This document shows positions 50,601 through 59,801 of a stretch of DNA of 64,000 nucleotides, piece after piece. Position numbers and translations under genes: made by a program. This DNA is from Hofstenia miamia (Eukaryota > Xenacoelomorpha > Acoela): the NCBI GenBank assembly GCA_004352715.1, contig SCFE01000040.1, positions 1,406,067-1,470,066 of the forward strand. Reading direction: 5' to 3'. Every line of letters starts with the position of its first letter. The first letter of the stretch is position 1. The notes beneath the pieces were generated by a model that did no database searches, was not told the DNA's origin, and saw only the letters and a program-made list of their open reading frames with translations.

Positions 50601-53600
50601 AACATATTAAGACTGGTTAGAATTCTATCAGTCTCTTTAATGTATTTTCATGCATGTATATTTTCAATAGAATATAATATTATTTACAAAAAAATAATAT
50701 TTAGGCAGTAGGGTATGTGAGCTATGTAATGTGCCTCGAGTTTCTTCCTATCAAAATTCGCACGTTTTATGGAATATTTTACAACTTCATTTGGGTGTTA
50801 GGCTATTGCCTTATTGGATTCATGGCTTATTGCTTGCAGGATTGGCGGAATCTTTCTCTTGCTTTCTCCATTCCTCTTTTTTTCTTTATTTTTCACATTT
50901 GGTATGTACTACAAATTGATATTTTAATGTAAGCTACTTATGAGTATATATATATATTACATGGTGTAAATAGAGATCAACTTCGCTTTTGAAATTCCGC
51001 CAGATGGCGTAACATCAGTTATATTTAAATGCTAACAATCGAGTGAAGCTTAGTATAATTATTTTAGGTATTTAAAAGCTTTAATGTTAAACCATTTTGA
51101 CCTATTGTCAGTTTTCTATTGCTAAAAATTATTGGGAATTTTGGAGTTAAATAAATTAAGCTTTTTCATAATTTGTTAATCCATGTTGGAACAAACTCAT
51201 TCAAACTTGATTACCCTCTGCTCATTTTTATAGTTTCTACTCTTCGACCAATTACATTTGATGTGAAATCTTTTTTGGTATTTTGAATATTACAGATTTC
51301 CTAAAAGTTTAGGTACCAAGTTTAATACAGCACAAATCCTCACAATAGGCTTCATCGTTTTATTAGACTAATTAAGTTTAGGATTCTTCCAGAAAGTCCT
51401 CGATTCTATATGGCAGCTAACAAGCCAGAAAAGGCGAAAAAAATTTTAAGAAGGGCAAGTAAAATCAACAAAATAGAGCTTCCGGCAAACTTTGAGTTGA
51501 AAACAGAATCCAGTAAAGCCGATATGATTGGAAACCGTCTTTACACCCCTATTGATCTGATTAGAACTCCAAGAGTAAGAAGATACTTCCTTCTATCTTC
51601 ATTCCTATGGTATTCTTTTAGATATTAGTAATATTTAATTGAAACTCAATTAATGTTACTCTCAACAATTCTCCCAATATTGCGATGTTAATGCAAACCC
51701 TATTGTCATTTTTACAATAAAGTTTCATAAAATGTATTATACTACAATACTTGTTGATTAGTGGTGAATCTTCCTATTTTAGGTTTTCAAATAACCTCAG
51801 TTATTACATGCTAAGCAATGAGTCAACCACATGGGGTGGAAACGTGTACGCTACATTCATGATGGGTGGCGCTATTGAGCTACCGGCCTATATTACATCA
51901 TACATGTTTGGTGAACGGTTAGTGGTGTTATAAATATTACTATTTTTATGCAATATTGCATTGAACATATTTTAGATATTGGGTAGATCTTAAATGTTTT
52001 GTAATTTTCATAATTTCCATAAATATTTAGATTCGGTAGAAGAATCAATCTAATGGTTGGGCACACCGTCCTTGCATTTACATGCTCGCTTTTGGGGATT
52101 CTTAATTCATACAGAGGTATAATTTGTATTATTTCAACAGTGCTATCTAGAGGATATTAAATCAAGCGTAGATTACTTTGAATTTAGATCAATTCTCACA
52201 CTTTTTGAAATTAACAGTTAGAACCTGTTTGGTTTTGGGGTACTTTTTCTACCCCACAGATACTATTGAACATTGCAACAAGGCTATAGCTTAAATAAAT
52301 ATAAGAAAGATGTGTGTGTGTGTGTTGCACAAAGGAGTTTCTTTACGTGTCCAGGTGAAATATCATCGCTGATATTTCACTTTTATAGTTCCTTTTGAGG
52401 GCGGGCCATTACCATGCCCGGCAATCTTCGCTATCATAAGCGACTCATTGCGTTTAACACAATTTACGTAGGCATGACCAAAGTTGTAAGCTGGTCAGGA
52501 TGTCAAGAGCAGAATGCAGTCCTACCCGACCCCGATGGGCCACAAACTGGATGAGACTGAAAAAAAATATTTATGTGGGTTGTGGGCTAGGCCAAAAATA
52601 AATGAGCTCCAGGCTGAAGTGCGGGCCATAAATTTTTCAAGTTTCCCAAAACTATATTTTAAGTAATTTCCATTTATATTATCCGTTTATTCTGCAGCTT
52701 GTATTCAACAAACTGCTGCAGGCTATTAAAAGTTTTGTGTTGATTTTGTTGTTGTTCCATACAATTTCTGCTTCGGGATTTACCAAAAACTACCGTTCAT
52801 TTCCAATATTTATAATGGAAAAGAAATGTCTACAAATGAATGTAGTTATAAGCAAAAAATGGGCATAATCTTAAAATTATATGTTATTTCTTTTTTACTC
52901 AGCAACAACTATAACCATTAACTGCGAGCATCAAATTATTGACTATTTTCAGGATTTCCTAAAATTTATCTCAAACAATATAGACATGCCTTTAACAAAT
53001 TATAATGTAGTCTAAGAATGAAAATCATAAAAACACTGTAAAATCCCAAAACTATAGTTAAGTTTTCATTGTAAATGTGACAGTGTCGCTTGTTCTCATT
53101 TGTTAAGGTTCTGATAATGATGATGGTTCCAGTAGGTCTAAGATGGTGTCAAAGAATACAATGATATTTTTCAATTATTTTTAGAATACTCTAGCATAAT
53201 ATATTCTACAAATGAGTGTGCTAATCTATTATAGCTGTGGGAATGTATGAAGATATTTCATTAACTCTTTGCCAAAGTGCACTGATCATGAACAGTGCAA
53301 TGTAAAATATGTTAATTATATAGCTATCAGTAAATCTGTTTTTAATCCTTACCTCAATATCTTAATCGTATCTAACTATTGAGCAGAATTTTAAGCGTTG
53401 AAACGCGTCGCGGCTCAAGCCACACCCAATCCATAGATGCAGTACAGGACTACCAAGCTAGCTTTGTGTCATTAACCCCTTTTATATGAAATACATGTAT
53501 GCATTTTACTTTATTCTCATAGAGCAAAAAAGCCATTTCATTTTCAAAACGCAGTATATTTGTTGAATATCGGTCGGCAATAAATTTTTTGCAAACTATT

Positions 53601-54521
53601 TCATTTCTAAAATGTCCGAAAGTTTTATTCATTTTGGAGCATTAGTAGATACAAATCGTGATGAACTATGCCATGTTGGGAATAGCCATTGAAAAGGTCT
53701 CTATCAATAAACGTTTTATCGGGTAGTGATAAGCTTCAATTTTGTTATAATATTTGTCGATTACCAAGATCTACTATATAGAAGAGCGTGAGGTCGCTCA
53801 TTTGTAGAATACGTTCCTAGTCAAGGCTATCCACTTTTACAGTTTAAGTTTTGAATATTGCGTAGCTCACGTTATTTTTCAAGATTCCAGAGTCAATTGA
53901 TTGATGTTGAATATCTGGGGTACAAAAAGTACCCAAACAGTGTTTACGGAGTATACAACATTATTTCAGGTAGTTGTGCTCAAATTTTGTTGAAACTTTT
54001 AAATATGGTATTTCTATGTTTTTCATGAAAAGTCAATAAATATCAGCAAGTTTCATTTAAATCTTTTAAAACTATTAAAGAATTAAGAGCTCTGGGGTAC
54101 AAAAAGTACACCAAACCGTCTTTAACTGTTAATGTTTTTTGTAAGAGTCCACAGATATCATTCTCAATCGCAAATAACGCGCGTTTTCCATCTGAAGAAC
54201 AATCTTTTACTTAAGGCATCTCAGTGAGTAAAAGAAAGACGCTTAACTAACAGCAAAACAAATCTGTGCGTGTCCACTGACTTACTTTACTTTAATTTAG
54301 ATTGTATATAAAACAAAATCAATCGTGACGAAATGACATATTTGTTATCAAAGAGTGTTACCTGATTGCAATAGCACTTGTTGAATTTCTGATTGTTCCA
54401 CAACTGGAACAATTCTTTTAATTCTGCAAATAGAATCACAAGAAAGCCAAACCGAATACATCATTGAATAGGAAAATAGTTGTAATATAAAATTTCCCTC
54501 TTTCATCACAAACACATTGCA

Positions 54522-54559
<38 letters not shown>

Positions 54560-55107
54560 TATGTAGATCATGAATACAGTTTATTTGACCAACAAAGAAA
54601 ATTATGCATGGTTTTGTGTGACAGTGTAATCTTTAGAGAGCTATGACTGGTTGGGTCCAATCGTTATTACTTTGGGAGTATTCTCAAAATACCTATCAGC
54701 GTTTACTTTCTCATTTTTACTGCTTATTGGTACGGAGCTATTTCCCACAGTTTTGAGAGGTCAGGCAATGGGTGTATGCACGTTATTAGGCGACTTTGGA
54801 ACAGTTATATCTCCTGTTTTGTTGTTTTTGGTAAGATCTTGAATTATTAGCATAACTAATTGTGGAAGGAGTAATTATGGTTTATGCTTCATTATCTTTT
54901 TAGAGTGGAATTTACCAACCGCTACCTTACATATTTGTCGGCTGTGTTTCTTTTTTCGGTGCAATAAGCGTGTACTTCTTAGCAGAGACATGGCATCGCA
55001 CCCTTCCTGTCACTGTTCATGATACCGAAGAACTTCATTTGATGAAACCGATTGAAAAGATGTCCCTTGATGAAGGGGTTGCAGTCAACGGTGACTCAAA
55101 AGCGTAA
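28493..55107 (+). CDS. SLC22-like organic-ion transporter (MFS), nine exons, complete
   Basis: SLC22 proteins are 12-helix plasma-membrane carriers for organic cations, anions or carnitine. Exons: 28493-28816, 37027-37183, 37620-37693, 50705-50901, 51382-51609, 51783-51917, 52031-52116, 54637-54830, 54904-55107. All introns are GT-AG and phases match at every join. The total is 1599 nt and 532 residues, close to the usual 550. Family features are a large loop after helix 1 with cysteines and N-glycosylation sites (NSS, NVS, NES), FNLVCNKKTYG at the exon 1-2 join, the MFS signature TLSDRIGRKW, WILPESPRFYMA at the exon 4-5 join, FGERFGRRIN and TELFPTVLRGQAMG. Substrate cannot be told from sequence. 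Intron 1 is 8.2 kb and intron 3 is 13 kb, filled with mobile elements, one of them an antisense Gypsy. No frameshift or stop is seen. Start is the first ATG after TTG 28490. Confidence 0.9.
28817..32243. other. transporter intron 1, first part: no gene seen
   Basis: AT-rich. Two short related blocks with ATCCGGATTTATCCGGAT-like wording occur near 31170 and 31850 and may be debris of one repeat family. Confidence 0.4.
32244..32724. mobile_element. hAT-like MITE (481 bp)
   Basis: Ends are TAGAGGTTAGTGCGGT and, inverted, TAGAGATGAGTGCGGT. Flanks GTATAAAT (32236-32243) and GTATGAAT (32725-32732) are an 8-bp target duplication with one mismatch. CCACCGCA-type words are repeated inside both ends. 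No coding region. Confidence 0.85.
32725..36140. other. transporter intron 1, middle: no gene seen
   Basis: Several frames of 65-79 codons occur, but none shows a domain, a splice-compatible exon or a repeat terminus. Confidence 0.4.
36141..36475. mobile_element. hAT-like MITE (335 bp)
   Basis: Starts CAGTGTTGGAACTGTG; the other end, inverted, reads CAGGTATTGGAACCGTG. GTATAAT adjoins both ends, 7 visible bases of a presumed 8-bp target duplication. The inside is rich in GGCACG words. Confidence 0.75.
37027..37183 (+). CDS. transporter exon 2
   Basis: Residues 109 to 161 (partial codon): FNLVC, helix 2 and the MFS motif TLSDRIGRKW. Acceptor TTTAG. The donor GTTTCT at 37184 is weak. I preferred it because phase 1 joins exactly to exon 3, giving VQAASGVLMSLIPG as in the family. 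Confidence 0.85.
37620..37693 (+). CDS. transporter exon 3
   Basis: Short exon, residues 161-185, around helix 4 (LIPGFITFVILRTIQGLSAK). Acceptor TATTTAG, donor GTTAGT, phase 0 at its end. Confidence 0.85.
37694..38142. other. transporter intron 3, start
   Basis: A 61-codon frame at 37847-38032 has no recognised domain. TTAGCCGT-type words recur at 38030-38110 and may be part of a decayed repeat. Confidence 0.35.
38143..38327 (-). repeat. 3' LTR of the Gypsy element
   Basis: 185 bp, about 90 percent or better match to the 5' LTR by eye, with small indels. It shares TGTAATGAAGTAAATTAAAA and GGAAGGCATTCATAGTAAAC. Confidence 0.9.
38475..39530 (-). pseudogene. Gypsy integrase, broken
   Basis: Positions 39530-39135 hold the HHCC zinc-binding domain (HCAHMGILKTKEFARQFLFW, then CNRCKMH). 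Positions 39171-38956 hold the core start (DIAEISNKAFLIFVDYFSKY) and SVHGIPDEIIADNNPF, which carries the second catalytic aspartate. Positions 39023-38820 include SPAQLFYSRRLKS, and 38735-38475 the C-terminal domain (GKLPRSYIIKV, RNQRHLNPL). The frame changes between these blocks, so the protein is not made intact. Confidence 0.85.
39808..40452 (-). pseudogene. Gypsy RT thumb and RNase H, catalytic RT core missing
   Basis: From the minus strand come KSLQRILGVVNYLSGI (RT thumb), AFEWTEQQSSALQKI (connection) and the RNase H start, TIQTDASNFAFGAWMLQEGK, with YAQIEKELLAI. The first aspartate and the glutamate of RNase H are present. The fingers and the YxDD palm expected between protease and thumb are reduced to a short unrecognisable stretch, which indicates an internal deletion. 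Confidence 0.85.
40355..40740 (-). pseudogene. Gypsy retropepsin-like protease, broken
   Basis: The minus strand reads a flap-containing aspartyl protease domain: AQCNVLPVSVLNEIEKLN, LPIIVGRNNMELKTKF and KPILGLDSSLKADLL. A stop codon lies directly after the active-site aspartate, so the catalytic triplet is destroyed. Confidence 0.75.
40860..41656 (-). pseudogene. Gypsy gag with one zinc knuckle, broken
   Basis: Starts next to the 5' LTR with an ATG (VTEMSFESLKPQLLEIDSPN), then WQKWKRDYSLFSDAIEASAK, a capsid-like N-terminus. After frame changes it runs through 41269-41036 (QLARLL-type helical region) to CKKCGKPNHSARRC near 40930-40975, a CX2CX4HX4C knuckle. Confidence 0.8.
41657..41839 (-). 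repeat. 5' LTR of the Gypsy element
   Basis: 183 bp, paired with 38143-38327. It ends GGTACA on the plus strand, keeping the canonical TG...CA ends. Confidence 0.9.
41845..44193. other. transporter intron 3: no gene seen
   Basis: AT-rich. It has a more GC-balanced patch at 43000-43150 with a run of 13 G at 43126-43138. Frames at 43785-44138 and 44090-44305 show no recognisable domain. Confidence 0.4.
44194..45198. repeat. 502-bp direct repeat around a single N
   Basis: 44194-44695 and 44697-45198 match base for base by eye, apart from G/A at about 44524/45027. The N at 44696 is the only base between them. This looks like two overlapping contigs placed end to end without merging, and so a false duplication. 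Confidence 0.85.
45199..46442. other. transporter intron 3: no gene seen
   Basis: No recognised coding region or repeat terminus. Confidence 0.4.
46443..46509 (-). pseudogene. LINE 3' tail fragment before the gap
   Basis: An AAT run followed by AAGAGTCAAATCAAATTTATTG, similar in layout to the LINE tails at 13260 and 20145. It is cut by the gap. Confidence 0.5.
46510..47509. other. assembly gap of 1000 N
   Basis: An exact 1000-N run. The adjoining AAT tracts and LINE pieces suggest the repeat that broke the assembly. Confidence 0.98.
47568..47610. repeat. (AAT)n microsatellite
   Basis: About 14 units, preceded by a GC-rich piece (47510-47567) that may be the 3' end of another LINE, and followed by the minus-strand LINE below. 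Confidence 0.9.
47611..48290 (-). pseudogene. LINE reverse transcriptase 3' end, broken
   Basis: The minus strand from about 48290 reads EIFDWCSLYNFRISNEKFAE, VKILGITYHENLLFDLHAN, then KKMNSAMFLLLKLKQVGFD, and ends with QKKAIRFGIINNYKSIAST. This is the segment after the RT palm (thumb and C-terminal domain) of a CR1/Jockey-like LINE. A stop and frame changes are present. Its (ATT)n tail is the microsatellite at 47568-47610. Confidence 0.75.
48291..49291. other. transporter intron 3: no gene seen
   Basis: An AT dinucleotide run lies at 48627-48649. No gene recognised. Confidence 0.4.
49292..49565. mobile_element. hAT-like MITE, GAGCCGAGCC-rich family, second copy
   Basis: Starts CAGACTTGTC and ends GACAAGTCTG. 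The flanks CTTTCAGA (49284-49291) and CTTTCAGA (49566-49573) are an exact 8-bp target duplication. The right part matches 20740-21053. The left end has lost the GAGCCGA stretch. Confidence 0.9.
49906..50425. mobile_element. hAT-like MITE (520 bp), GGGGTGGG-rich ends
   Basis: Starts CAGGCTTGT and ends ACAAGCCTG. Flanks ATATTATG (49898-49905) and ATATTTTG (50426-50433) are an 8-bp target duplication with one mismatch. Both ends carry GTGGGGTGGG-type words. It lies 280 bp upstream of transporter exon 4. Confidence 0.85.
50705..50901 (+). CDS. transporter exon 4
   Basis: Residues 186-251: AVGYVSYVMCLEFLPIKIRT, then helices 5 and 6. Follows a 13-kb intron. Acceptor ATATTTAG, donor GTATGT, phase 2. 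Confidence 0.9.
51382..51609 (+). CDS. transporter exon 5
   Basis: Residues 251-327: ILPESPRFYMA and the charged central cytoplasmic loop. Donor GTATTC. Confidence 0.9.
51783..51917 (+). CDS. transporter exon 6
   Basis: Residues 327-372: helices 7 and 8 (NLSYYML, GGAIELPAYITSYMFGER). Acceptor CTATTTTAG, donor GTTAGT. Confidence 0.9.
52031..52116 (+). CDS. transporter exon 7
   Basis: Residues 372-401: FGRRINLMVGHT and helix 9. The arginine codon is split across the exon 6-7 join. Donor GTATAA. Confidence 0.9.
52215..54128. mobile_element. TTAA-flanked element with inverted repeats, in intron 7
   Basis: TTAA at 52211-52214 and 54129-54132 bounds about 45-bp inverted repeats. The left end reads CAGTTAGAACCTGTTTGGTT and the right end, inverted, CAGTTAAAGACGGTTTGGTG. 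Both run on to TACTTTTT and TACCCC. A third partial copy of this end lies inside, at about 53914-53947. TTAA flanks suggest the piggyBac group, though the CAG termini are unusual for it. No transposase was recognised in the 1.9 kb. Confidence 0.65.
54525..54562. repeat. (TA)n microsatellite
   Basis: About 38 bp of TA dinucleotides just upstream of transporter exon 8. Confidence 0.9.
54637..54830 (+). CDS. transporter exon 8
   Basis: Residues 401-465: helices 10 and 11 with TELFPTVLRGQAMG. Acceptor ATCTTTAG, donor GTAAGA. Confidence 0.9.
54904..55107 (+). CDS. transporter exon 9 (last coding exon)
   Basis: Residues 466-532: helix 12 and the cytoplasmic tail (AETWHRTLPVTVHDTEELHL), ending at TAA 55105-55107. 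Confidence 0.9.
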   Translation, partial: SGIYQPLPYIFVGCVSFFGAISVYFLAETWHRTLPVTVHDTEELHLMKPIEKMSLDEGVAVNGDSKA

Positions 55108-58100
55108 ATGCACCCTTGCAATGTATCCATTTCTATGATTAATATTGAATGAGCAATTGATGTATAGATTGTTAGTCAATGTTTAATACAGTTCTCTTTT
55201 TTACTTTTTTTGTCATTTTTTTTAAAATTACAATTATCATTACAATCCTTAGTGTTTCAACTTTAATTTAATTGATAGTTTTCAGTTTGTTGTATCACTT
55301 GCATAATTCTCATCATTATGCTACAAAGAATTTAACATTTAAGATGGGAGGTCCTAATACTCCATTCTGAGAATTACTGTGACCGTTATATTCGTATAGG
55401 ATTTGTGGAGAATTTTAATCAAATTGTTGAATTCCCTGCACAAATATGTATCACAAGTTGTTTCAGCTCCTGAATCATGTTTTTGAGGTAATAACGTATG
55501 AATTTTGATTTAATTAATGTTTTTCTAATTACTTATTATTACTAGTGAAGTAAGATGTTATGATGATGTTATGAGAATACTTAAATCTTCTTAGGACCAC
55601 TATATTAGTTTCATTATAGGCATGGAGCAAATTGCTTAAAAATACTTACAAAAATTTGGATAAGCTTGTCAGATTGATTCAATTTTTTCATGCTTAATAT
55701 TTGAATCTTCAAAAATCGATTCAACGCGTTGATGATTTTGTTTCAAAAGAAAACTAAGAGAATGCTTTTGATTACATTATGCCGTTGCAAACCGCTCATC
55801 ATGCTCAAAAGCTGTTTTGCTTAGTTTGAATATTAAGAAATCTATGCTTTCACCGAAATTGTTTTAACTTTCTTAGTGATCGTAAAGTACATTGATAAGC
55901 AAATAGGATTTCTTAGATTCGTTCTTAACTGCTTTAAGAGTGTAGGCATTTTATCAAAATTTTCTTCACAAATTAACAGTTTGCATAACATATGAATTTC
56001 CAAAGTAACTTTTACACGAGGTATCTTAGCTGTCCTGAGCAAAGCCAATTGTGAAATTTAAATTGTGTTTGAGATAGCTCATTCATGAACAGTTATAGTT
56101 GCACGAAAAGAACAACCTTTATCTGATAATCTGCATTGTAATGTCTAAAAATAACTACCAAGGAAAATCACCTGCTTAACCTTAACAGCTTGAGAATTTT
56201 TGAAAATTTTTAGTGCTTTTTGAAAAAAAAATTGAACTCTTTTAACCCAAGAATTAATAAATATATTGAAATGTGAAAGCGGTCGCTTTCTCATTGAACC
56301 ATTGCGACCTCTGATGTTTTGCACAGCTCACCTCAATGGATTTTGGAGGTGTAACTAGATATACAGAAACAGTTACTGTTCGTTGTTGATGCCATGGACC
56401 TTAGGTGTGGGAGAATTTAAAACTTTTAAAAAACTGAACTTTTCAAGGAAAAGTAGTTAATATTATCAAATACATCAACCACAACAATACAGTTTTGTTC
56501 ACATTTTCAACACTACATTCAAGCACACTCGCAAAGAGTAGATCTCTCATGACTTGCAAATTTTCCAATGAAGCAATGTGCTAAGAGAACATTTTTAAAA
56601 TGTGGAAAACGATTTTTCCATTTAAAAGGACATCAAGCTGATTTAGGTTAAATGAGTAACATTAAATAAGTTCATTGATAATACAGAATTTTGCGCTCTT
56701 TCAAATATTCTTAACAAATATTACTATTATTAAAAAATAATCTTTTTGCATTATCATAATCGATAACAAATTTATTCATTGAAACCATCATGAATGAGGA
56801 AATGTTTACAATTAAATAATCATCACAAGCAATGGTTCATTAGGCAGTGAAAGCGATATTAATGCTCACATATTCTTATATTGATTTGGGGAGATGTAAT
56901 TTACCTTTCAAATATAATACTTACTGATAGTTTATTATAGAAACTATTTTACTTATATCATATAGTTTACAAAGGGAGTTTTTTCAATAAAACCTTTCAA
57001 TTTGAAGTTGAATACAAATTAATATACATCATGTGTTTAAGAATATTTAAGGCAATATTGAAATTTTATTTTGCTTTATATTCATTGTAAACTTGCAATT
57101 ATCCCTAAGGGAATCAAACAATCGCGCTTGTTAATAAATTTTATGAGAGGGAGTTCTTTAAACGAATGCATTGTGCTTTAATACATGCATTTAATGTATT
57201 ACAAGGCTTCTATAAAAAAACAGTTTGACATTTCCACTTCTAAATTTCCCAAGAGTTTCAGTTCTTGTTTGAATTATAGCTTAAGTAATACCATATCTTA
57301 AAATATTGCGATTAGTATTCTTGATATATCGTTAAAGTTTTGTACAAGAATACACCAAAGACATCAGTTCAAGAAAGGCCCAACTCCGGGAAAAACTTTT
57401 AAACAGAAAACAAAAAAAGTGTTTGACAAAATTCAATTAACATCCTTTTGGCATAAAATCAAAAATAGAAGTTAAGATGACTTCCAACCTCTTAATTAAA
57501 TATATGATCTTAATAAGGACCATTTAAAGGTAATTTTCAGGTAGTTGAACTGTTTGCAGTTGGGTCCTGCTATGAACTGAATTTGGGACTCTTTCGAACA
57601 GACATAGATAGAGGTTAGGTAAAGAGCAAAACTAAGCCAATACATTATTTTTGAAAATTCGTGGATTTGCGTACTGTTTGAATAGATGTATTGAATTATT
57701 TCTTGTGAAATTAAATTTTTGTTGAATGTCTTGTTTTATTTACACATCTATTGGTGAACATGCTTGATTGCCATGTTGAAAATTTGTACTGTAATGCTTT
57801 GCCTTGCCTGAAGTACTTGAGAAGATCAAATATTTTTTAAAAATTCAAATTTCTATATAAGATTAAATTTTCTTCATATCTAATGTTCATTTAATTATAA
57901 TGGTTAGAGTTCATGGGAGAAAAAACTAATTTTAACTGTTTCTTTATATGTGGTTAGGCCTCCCAACCGCATTGCGGCGTGCAGTGCACGAAGTCAGAGG
58001 TCACAGCCTCGAAGAGGGCTTAAGGTTTATACCAAACAGTTTACCGTCAATGGACGCGCAAAACCTGTAAATGATGTAAAAATTCCAGTTTGTTATCACT

Positions 58101-58736
58101 TTTTCAACTTTTTATGAAATAGCCTCTAACTCTGATGACTCAAGCTGTTAATTATTGAACCTTGCAAAAACCTTATCGCGAAAATATGAAACTTCCAATG
58201 AACTAGCATTTTCAAGTCCTCAACATTGATAGGATTATTTTTACCAGTGGAAACAGTGCCATTGATGCCATGAACTTGAATGGAAATGGAGTGTGGCGAG
58301 ATCGTGAAGATTTTCGAATGCTGGAATTCACTTATTCCATTCTTTTGTGCAATGTGTATTTTAACTATATTATATTATATTATTATAATATAGCTATACT
58401 ATTGCATACATGAGCTGATACCGAAATATTTCCTTGGATGGCAAAGGTAAATTTAAATGCTAAGTTCAAATTTGTTTGCTAAAGAGTTTCTATTTCTAAG
58501 TTTTTATTGATTCATTTTAATGAGTATTCTTATTTTAGAGGGGCAGGGACCAGGTGCGTATTTAGGGGATCTTTGCGCTTGGGCTCCTCCTTTAGGGCAG
58601 GCCAATTTCAACTCATTCTCATATGATCTCATCGATATATTGATGAACAGTCTTTTTGTTTGATATAAAGTGCAAAAAAGTAGTATTTCATGTTATTCTT
58701 ATTACCTCCGTCTGTCTTTTTGGTTTATTTATCATA
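55108..58736. other. downstream of the transporter: no further gene seen
   Basis: Presumed 3' untranslated region and intergenic DNA. AATAAA hexamers occur (for example near 56985), but none can be assigned to the transporter with confidence. A GC-richer patch lies at 57955-58035. Confidence 0.4.
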
Positions 58737-59317
58737 CAGGGTGTAACAAAAGTAACCAGACGCTTCATTTTACGAGAAATCTAACTTTATTCATAAGAGT
58801 AGGAATAAAAAAACGAATCATTCATAGTAAAATATACAGTGTAGCGAATCTAAAACAACTTACTGAGGTTATAATGTCCAAAAAGATTAATCATAAAAGA
58901 AGAAAGTGTTAATAGAGAATGTTCAAAATGATGACCATCATATTCAATACATTTGCAAATCCAGTCACGAACAGACCGGCACACCTTGTTCACCAAATCT
59001 AATGCTATGGCACGAACTTCATCGGTAATAGCATTCTTCAGATCGTCCACAGTGTGTGGGTTTCTACCATAAACCTTTATCTTTAGTAAGTAAGCCTTTA
59101 TCACTCAAGTCAGTCTCTGATCATCATCCTTGAGTAACGATCAATAGGAATGACGATTTCAAAAATTTGAATGAAAAATCTGAACCCCAAATCGATTAAA
59201 CATATAACATCGCTGTTACAGCAAGGCGAACCATCACAGTTAAATTTGATGTTTAGCTACGTAACTACAGTTCTTGCTTTCATTTTGCAAGCGTCTGGTT
59301 ACTTTTGTTACACCCTG
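58737..59317. mobile_element. Tc1/mariner-type element, internally deleted
   Basis: Perfect inverted repeats of about 27 bp start CAGGGTGTAACAAAAGTAAC at the left, with the exact inverse at the right end. TA flanks both ends (58735-58736, 59318-59319), the target of the Tc1/mariner superfamily. At 581 bp it keeps only the end of a transposase gene on the minus strand. The perfect ends suggest fairly recent movement. Confidence 0.9.
58850..59104 (-). pseudogene. C-terminal transposase fragment of the Tc1/mariner-type element
   Basis: The minus-strand frame reads VYGRNPHTVDDLKNAITDEV, then VCRSVRDWICKCIEYDGHHF, and EHSL. The last part resembles the ACIxxxGxHFEHLL ending common in mariner-like transposases. 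The catalytic DDE core is deleted. Confidence 0.75.
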
Positions 59318-59319
59318 TA

Positions 59320-59801
59320 TATGCACGGCCTTATGTAAAGAAGGTGAAAAAACTACCTAGGTCTATATGTCTTGGATAATAATTGGGCCCTCCCCTTTTA
59401 AACATTTTCATACGCGTCTGACAGGGACCTCTTCTGCACCCATTTATCCACTTTGCTTGTGGATCATTTTCAAAATAGCCTTATCACTTTAATAAGTGTT
59501 TGTATATTTAGTAATAGGCTTGCATCATATATTTGTTTTTTAGCAGTGCAAATTTGGGACTACAACCTCCTAAGAATGCTAGCGGTAAGCTATAATGATG
59601 ATATTGCACTTTTATTGCATTATGTAACCCAAAAATATAAGATGTTCACACTATTGGCAATACAAAGTGTAAAAATTGGCCATCTGCTTAAACTGACGGC
59701 GGCATGTAATGTTAGGGAATATTAATTGTCATCGATTCAAAAGAAACGTTATATTAGGCTTCTTGTTTCCACGCAGGTGTTTTATACAGTCAAATTAAAA
59801 C
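59320..59801. other. spacer before the LINE-derived frames
   Basis: A 90-codon frame at 59453-59725 has no recognised domain. It could hold a promoter for the next gene; no motif was assigned. Confidence 0.35.

Noticed and set aside
57955-58035. GC-rich patch resembling a small RNA gene
   Set aside because: No consistent secondary structure or known RNA motif recognised.
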